51,967 nucleotides of DNA, from contig ONIL01000034.1 of the NCBI GenBank assembly GCA_900317835.1, positions 1 through 51,967 of the forward strand, given 5' to 3'. This DNA comes from an uncultured Prevotellaceae bacterium (lineage in GTDB: Bacteria; Bacteroidota; Bacteroidia; Bacteroidales; Muribaculaceae). The notes under the pieces were generated by a model that was given only the letters and a program-made list of their open reading frames with translations, had not been told where the DNA came from and made no database searches. Positions 49,721-51,967 of this stretch are shown here, one piece after another. How positions within the stretch are numbered: the stretch's first letter is position 1; each line of letters opens with the position of its first letter. Made by a program: the position numbers and the translations under genes.

Positions 49721-50287
49721 CTACAAGGTATTAGGATCGCCAAAAAGCGAGGTCAATTCGTCAAAGCGCTGCAAGGTGGCATCTCCAAACTTTGACAAGG
49801 ACGCCCTTGCTCTATCCAGAGTCTTAGCCGGATTCCCTGGACGGCTCTTGCTGAAGAATTTATCCGCATAGCAGATGACTTTTTCCTCTAAGGTCTCTGG
49901 CAGCAGATCCCGCACGGGCACAATCGGCAGGGCCTGGCTGACAATTTCATCGGCAGTGATTCCCGCTCCAGTATGTCGTTCACACACGCGCCCATGACGG
50001 AACAAGCCCATACTATCCAGCATTTTGCGCCCCAACACGCCATGCAGGATATAGGGCTCACTGCCATGACAGAAAATTCCTGGAGCATCGGTGCGGCACA
50101 TCCCGATGTCGTGCAACATGGCCGCCTCCTCAACAAATTCAATATCGATAGGCACATGGCTATTGATAAGCCGTTGCGCTAGGGCTACTGCCAAGTCGGC
50201 AACCTGCCGGCTATGAATAACCAACACCCGGTAATCATCATTACCGGGTGTGTAGTATCGTTCAATAATGGATAGGCAATCCAGCAT
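49721..50287 (-). CDS. HD-domain phosphohydrolase (uncharacterised)
   Basis: A 188-residue protein of one HD domain: VIHSRQVADLAVALAQR (first His), VEEAAMLHDIGMCRTDAPG (HD pair ~63-64), further histidines in PYILHGVLGRKML and ERHTGAG, and a late Asp in VICYADKFFSKS. This is a common Bacteroidetes family of putative metal-dependent nucleotide phosphohydrolases with unknown substrate. Its ATG overlaps the stop of the aminotransferase gene by 1 base (TAATG), so the two are translationally coupled. It is convergent with the regulator, whose stop lies 2 bases away. Confidence 0.85.
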   Translation of the reverse strand: MLDCLSIIERYYTPGNDDYRVLVIHSRQVADLAVALAQRLINSHVPIDIEFVEEAAMLHDIGMCRTDAPGIFCHGSEPYILHGVLGRKMLDSMGLFRHGRVCERHTGAGITADEIVSQALPIVPVRDLLPETLEEKVICYADKFFSKSRPGNPAKTLDRARASLSKFGDATLQRFDELTSLFGDPNTL

Positions 50288-51315
50288 TAGTCAACAAAGA
50301 CTACCCAGCCGTGCTCATCGGGATAGTCACCCATCTGGATGGCGCGCAGGCGATTATACAGAGCAGTTACCTTGGGACCGACACTGCCGTCCTTGCGGAT
50401 AACATAGTGTACATCATTGTCCATATCAACAACCTCGCTGATGGGAGCAGTAACGGCTGCGGTGCCACACTCGGCTGCCTCATCGGCCTCGGCAAGCTCC
50501 TCAAGGGGAACGGGACGGGCCTCAACCTCCATACCCAGGTCACGGGCAATCTGCTGGAGACTCATATTGGTGATAGAGGGCAGGATAGAACCCGACTTCG
50601 GCGTGATGTAGGTGTTACCCTTCACGATAAAGAAGTTGGCAGGACCGCACTCGTCCAGATACTTCTTCTCCTTGGGATCCAGGAACAGCGCAGCGCTGAA
50701 ACCAGCCTCCTTGGCACGAGCGGTAGCACCCATACCTGCGGCGTAGTTGCCACCCACTTTCCAGCGACCGGTACCACAGGGAGCTGCACGGTCATACTCG
50801 CGGAAGACGGCGACCTTGGTGCAATGGAAACCCTCCTTGAAGTACGGACCAACGGGGGTAACGAAGATGATTACCATATATTCATCGGCGGGGTTCACAC
50901 CAACGCGGGGCGAGATACCGATTTCTACTGGACGAAGGTAGAGCGAGCTGCCACTGCCATAAGGCGGGATGAAGCGTTCGTTGAGCTTAACAACCTTCTT
51001 GCACATCTCCAAGAAGATATCCTCGGGAAGCGGCTGCATCTTGATACCAAGAGCACTGTTCTGCAAGCGCTTGGCATTCTCGTCGGGACGGAACAAACGG
51101 ATCTTGTCATCCTGACCACGGAAAGCCTTCAGACCCTCAAAAATCTCCTGGCCATAGTGCAGACAGCTGGCTGCCATATGCAGAGTAACGGTCTCGTCCT
51201 GGGTGACTTCGATTTCACCCCACTTGCCGTCCTTATACGTGCAGCGCACGTTATAATCGGTCTTCATGTAACCAAAAGGCAGATGTGCCCAATCAATGAT
51301 TTCTAAATTTGTCAT
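50287..51315 (-). CDS. ilvE: Branched-chain amino acid aminotransferase
   Basis: A 342-residue PLP fold-type IV enzyme. Marks are LHYGQEIFEGLKAFRGQDD, LRPVEIGISPRVGVNPADEY, GRWKVGGNYAAGMGATARAK (catalytic lysine in K-V-G-G-N-Y) and the C-terminal AAECGTAAVTAPISEV. It catalyses the reversible transamination of leucine, isoleucine and valine with 2-oxoglutarate in the cytoplasm, the last step of branched-chain amino acid synthesis. The length is typical of the Bacteroidetes/class II type. First gene of a two-gene unit with the HD phosphohydrolase. Confidence 0.95.
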   Translation of the reverse strand: MTNLEIIDWAHLPFGYMKTDYNVRCTYKDGKWGEIEVTQDETVTLHMAASCLHYGQEIFEGLKAFRGQDDKIRLFRPDENAKRLQNSALGIKMQPLPEDIFLEMCKKVVKLNERFIPPYGSGSSLYLRPVEIGISPRVGVNPADEYMVIIFVTPVGPYFKEGFHCTKVAVFREYDRAAPCGTGRWKVGGNYAAGMGATARAKEAGFSAALFLDPKEKKYLDECGPANFFIVKGNTYITPKSGSILPSITNMSLQQIARDLGMEVEARPVPLEELAEADEAAECGTAAVTAPISEVVDMDNDVHYVIRKDGSVGPKVTALYNRLRAIQMGDYPDEHGWVVFVD

Positions 51316-51388
51316 ACTCTGTTTAGTTAAGGTTATTAAATGGTTAAGTATATTTCAATTCATTAGATTCATTACGCTGAGACTGACA

Positions 51389-51718
51389 TCAGATAGCGAC
51401 CTTCTGGGTCAAATTACCTATTCTCACCAAGTAGATCCCACGTGACCCCAATCGCAACTCTGAGGTACCTGGTTGTAGTGTCGCCTGCGAAACCACCTGA
51501 CCAAGAATAGTATAGACTCGCACCGAAATGCGCTTGGGCGTCACTATCGTGATCGTGCCATTCCTGCCATATATCTCAATGCCATCACTAGTCTTAGGGT
51601 CATTCCAAGTCCTGCCTTGAATATCCCGATTAGTTTCATGCCATTGAATCTCGCCCAGAGCCAAATTAGCCAGCCCCAGTACAAGCACCATCGTCAATAT
51701 GGCGAACAGACGTCTCAT
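51389..51718 (-). CDS. Small secreted protein with T9SS-like C-terminal sorting tail
   Basis: A 109-residue protein. The signal peptide is LFAILTMVLVLGLANLALG. A short middle part (IQWHETNRDIQGRTWNDPKT) follows. The last ~55 residues match the beta-sandwich tail of type IX secretion or Por-type proteins: ISVRVYTILGQVVSQATLQP, then SRGIYLVRIGNLTQKVAI. Normally this tail follows a large cargo domain; here there is almost none. It may be a degenerate remnant or a genuine tiny surface protein. It has a very good promoter of its own, which argues that it is expressed. Confidence 0.75.
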   Translation of the reverse strand: MRRLFAILTMVLVLGLANLALGEIQWHETNRDIQGRTWNDPKTSDGIEIYGRNGTITIVTPKRISVRVYTILGQVVSQATLQPGTSELRLGSRGIYLVRIGNLTQKVAI

Positions 51719-51735
51719 CGTTTTGAATCAATCAA

Positions 51736-51767
51736 CAAAATTATAACTAATTTTCGGAGCAAACAAA
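51736..51767 (-). promoter_or_regulatory. Promoter of the small T9SS-tail gene
   Basis: On the minus strand TTTG (51764-51767), 20 bases, then TAATTTTG (51736-51743). The leader is about 15 bases before the ATG at 51718. Confidence 0.65.
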
Positions 51768-51816
51768 CCTTTAAAGAAATTTTTCTTTTTTTCCCAAAAA
51801 AACCACCCATCCTCCC

Positions 51817-51875
51817 TCCAGTATCTCCAGCCCCTTCAGTCCCTCTAGTATATCCAGTCCGTCCAGCTCGTCCAG
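51817..51875. repeat. Seven-unit 9-bp periodic repeat (TCCAG / CTGGA)
   Basis: TCCAG or a one-base variant occurs at 51817, 51826, 51835, 51844, 51853, 51862 and 51871, exactly 9 bases apart each time, with four variable bases between. On the minus strand this is CTGGA-N4 repeated, just downstream of the 5S rRNA terminator. Confidence 0.8.
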
Positions 51876-51895
51876 GGCTGGGGGCAATAAAAATC

Positions 51896-51928
51896 AAGGG
51901 AGCCGCTGCCACTGGCAGTGACTCCCTT
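51896..51928 (-). terminator. rRNA operon terminator
   Basis: On the minus strand AAGGGAGTCACTGCC pairs with GGCAGCGGCTCCCTT around a short loop, with one mismatch, and runs into GATTTTTATT. It lies a few bases after the 5S rRNA end. Confidence 0.85.
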
Positions 51929-51933
51929 TTAGG

Positions 51934-51967
51934 GGGCGGTTACCTACTCTCCCACTTTCGCAGTACC
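51934..51967 (-). rRNA. rrf: 5S ribosomal RNA, 3' end only (cut by window edge)
   Basis: The minus strand at the right edge reads GGTACTGCGAAAGTGGGAGA, then GTAGGTAACCGCC. This is the conserved 3' part of Bacteroidales 5S rRNA, followed by a terminator. The rest of the gene and the upstream rRNA operon lie outside the window. The exact 3' end is estimated to within a few bases. Confidence 0.8.

Noticed and set aside
51715-51912. 65-codon minus-strand frame next to the 9-bp repeat
   Set aside because: Its sequence comes from the periodic repeat and the A/T runs, and it overlaps the promoter of the small T9SS-tail gene.
1-51967. CRISPR array
   Set aside because: No set of evenly spaced identical repeats with unique spacers was seen. 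The tandem palindromes at 101-215 have only two units.

Overview
The window looks like a chromosome segment of a gut- or rumen-type Bacteroidales bacterium (Prevotellaceae or Muribaculaceae would fit). The evidence is a SusC/SusD polysaccharide utilisation locus (PUL), BspA-type surface repeats, a DUF4421 outer-membrane protein, a DUF6377-type regulator, a T9SS-like sorting tail, and repeated Bacteroidetes promoter signatures (TTTG, about 20 bases, TAnnTTTG). Domain names come from motif recognition by eye; no database search was run.

Layout. Bases 1-8000 form an accessory zone. It holds a 1284-residue coiled-coil protein with a CoiA-like core and WG repeats, a small monooxygenase-fold protein, two decayed gene remnants, a metallophosphoesterase, and a fusion of an ScoMcrA-like DNA-binding domain with a complete-looking RSH-type (ppGpp hydrolase) HD domain. 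The block 1009-6471 is flanked by a ~160-bp direct repeat and an exact 21-bp inverted repeat.

Bases 8000-27500 look like a defence island carried by an integrative element, with two excisionase-like HTH proteins and a tyrosine recombinase at its right end. It has two parts. The first is an AT-rich three-gene cassette (ParA-like ATPase, SIR2-domain protein, two-TM protein). The second is a long co-directional cluster: XRE regulator, AIPR protein, SF2 helicase with WG repeats, two C5-cytosine methyltransferases, a small protein, an EVE-containing McrB-like NTPase, an AlbA_2/HATPase protein and a DUF2357/McrC-like nuclease. The two-methyltransferase plus McrB-like plus McrC-like core matches the LlaJI type of restriction-modification. 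AIPR, helicase, AlbA_2 and EVE are additions that suggest a composite, possibly undescribed, system.

Bases 27900-33800 carry secreted or outer-membrane proteins: a DUF285 repeat protein and an M6 metalloprotease, both ending in dockerin-like repeats, then a DUF4421 protein. Bases 33950-47700 are a beta-glucan PUL read on the minus strand: SusC, SusD, a surface glycan-binding lipoprotein, a GH16 lipoprotein, a GH5-GH3 fusion, and a separately promoted GH3 beta-glucosidase. A divergent DUF6377-type regulator sits just upstream. The right end holds housekeeping genes (HD phosphohydrolase, branched-chain aminotransferase), a small T9SS-tail protein, a 9-bp-periodic repeat and the 3' end of a 5S rRNA gene with its terminator.

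Together the genes read as a core chromosome with glycan-foraging loci, interrupted by a dense, repeat-bounded, integrase-associated defence region.
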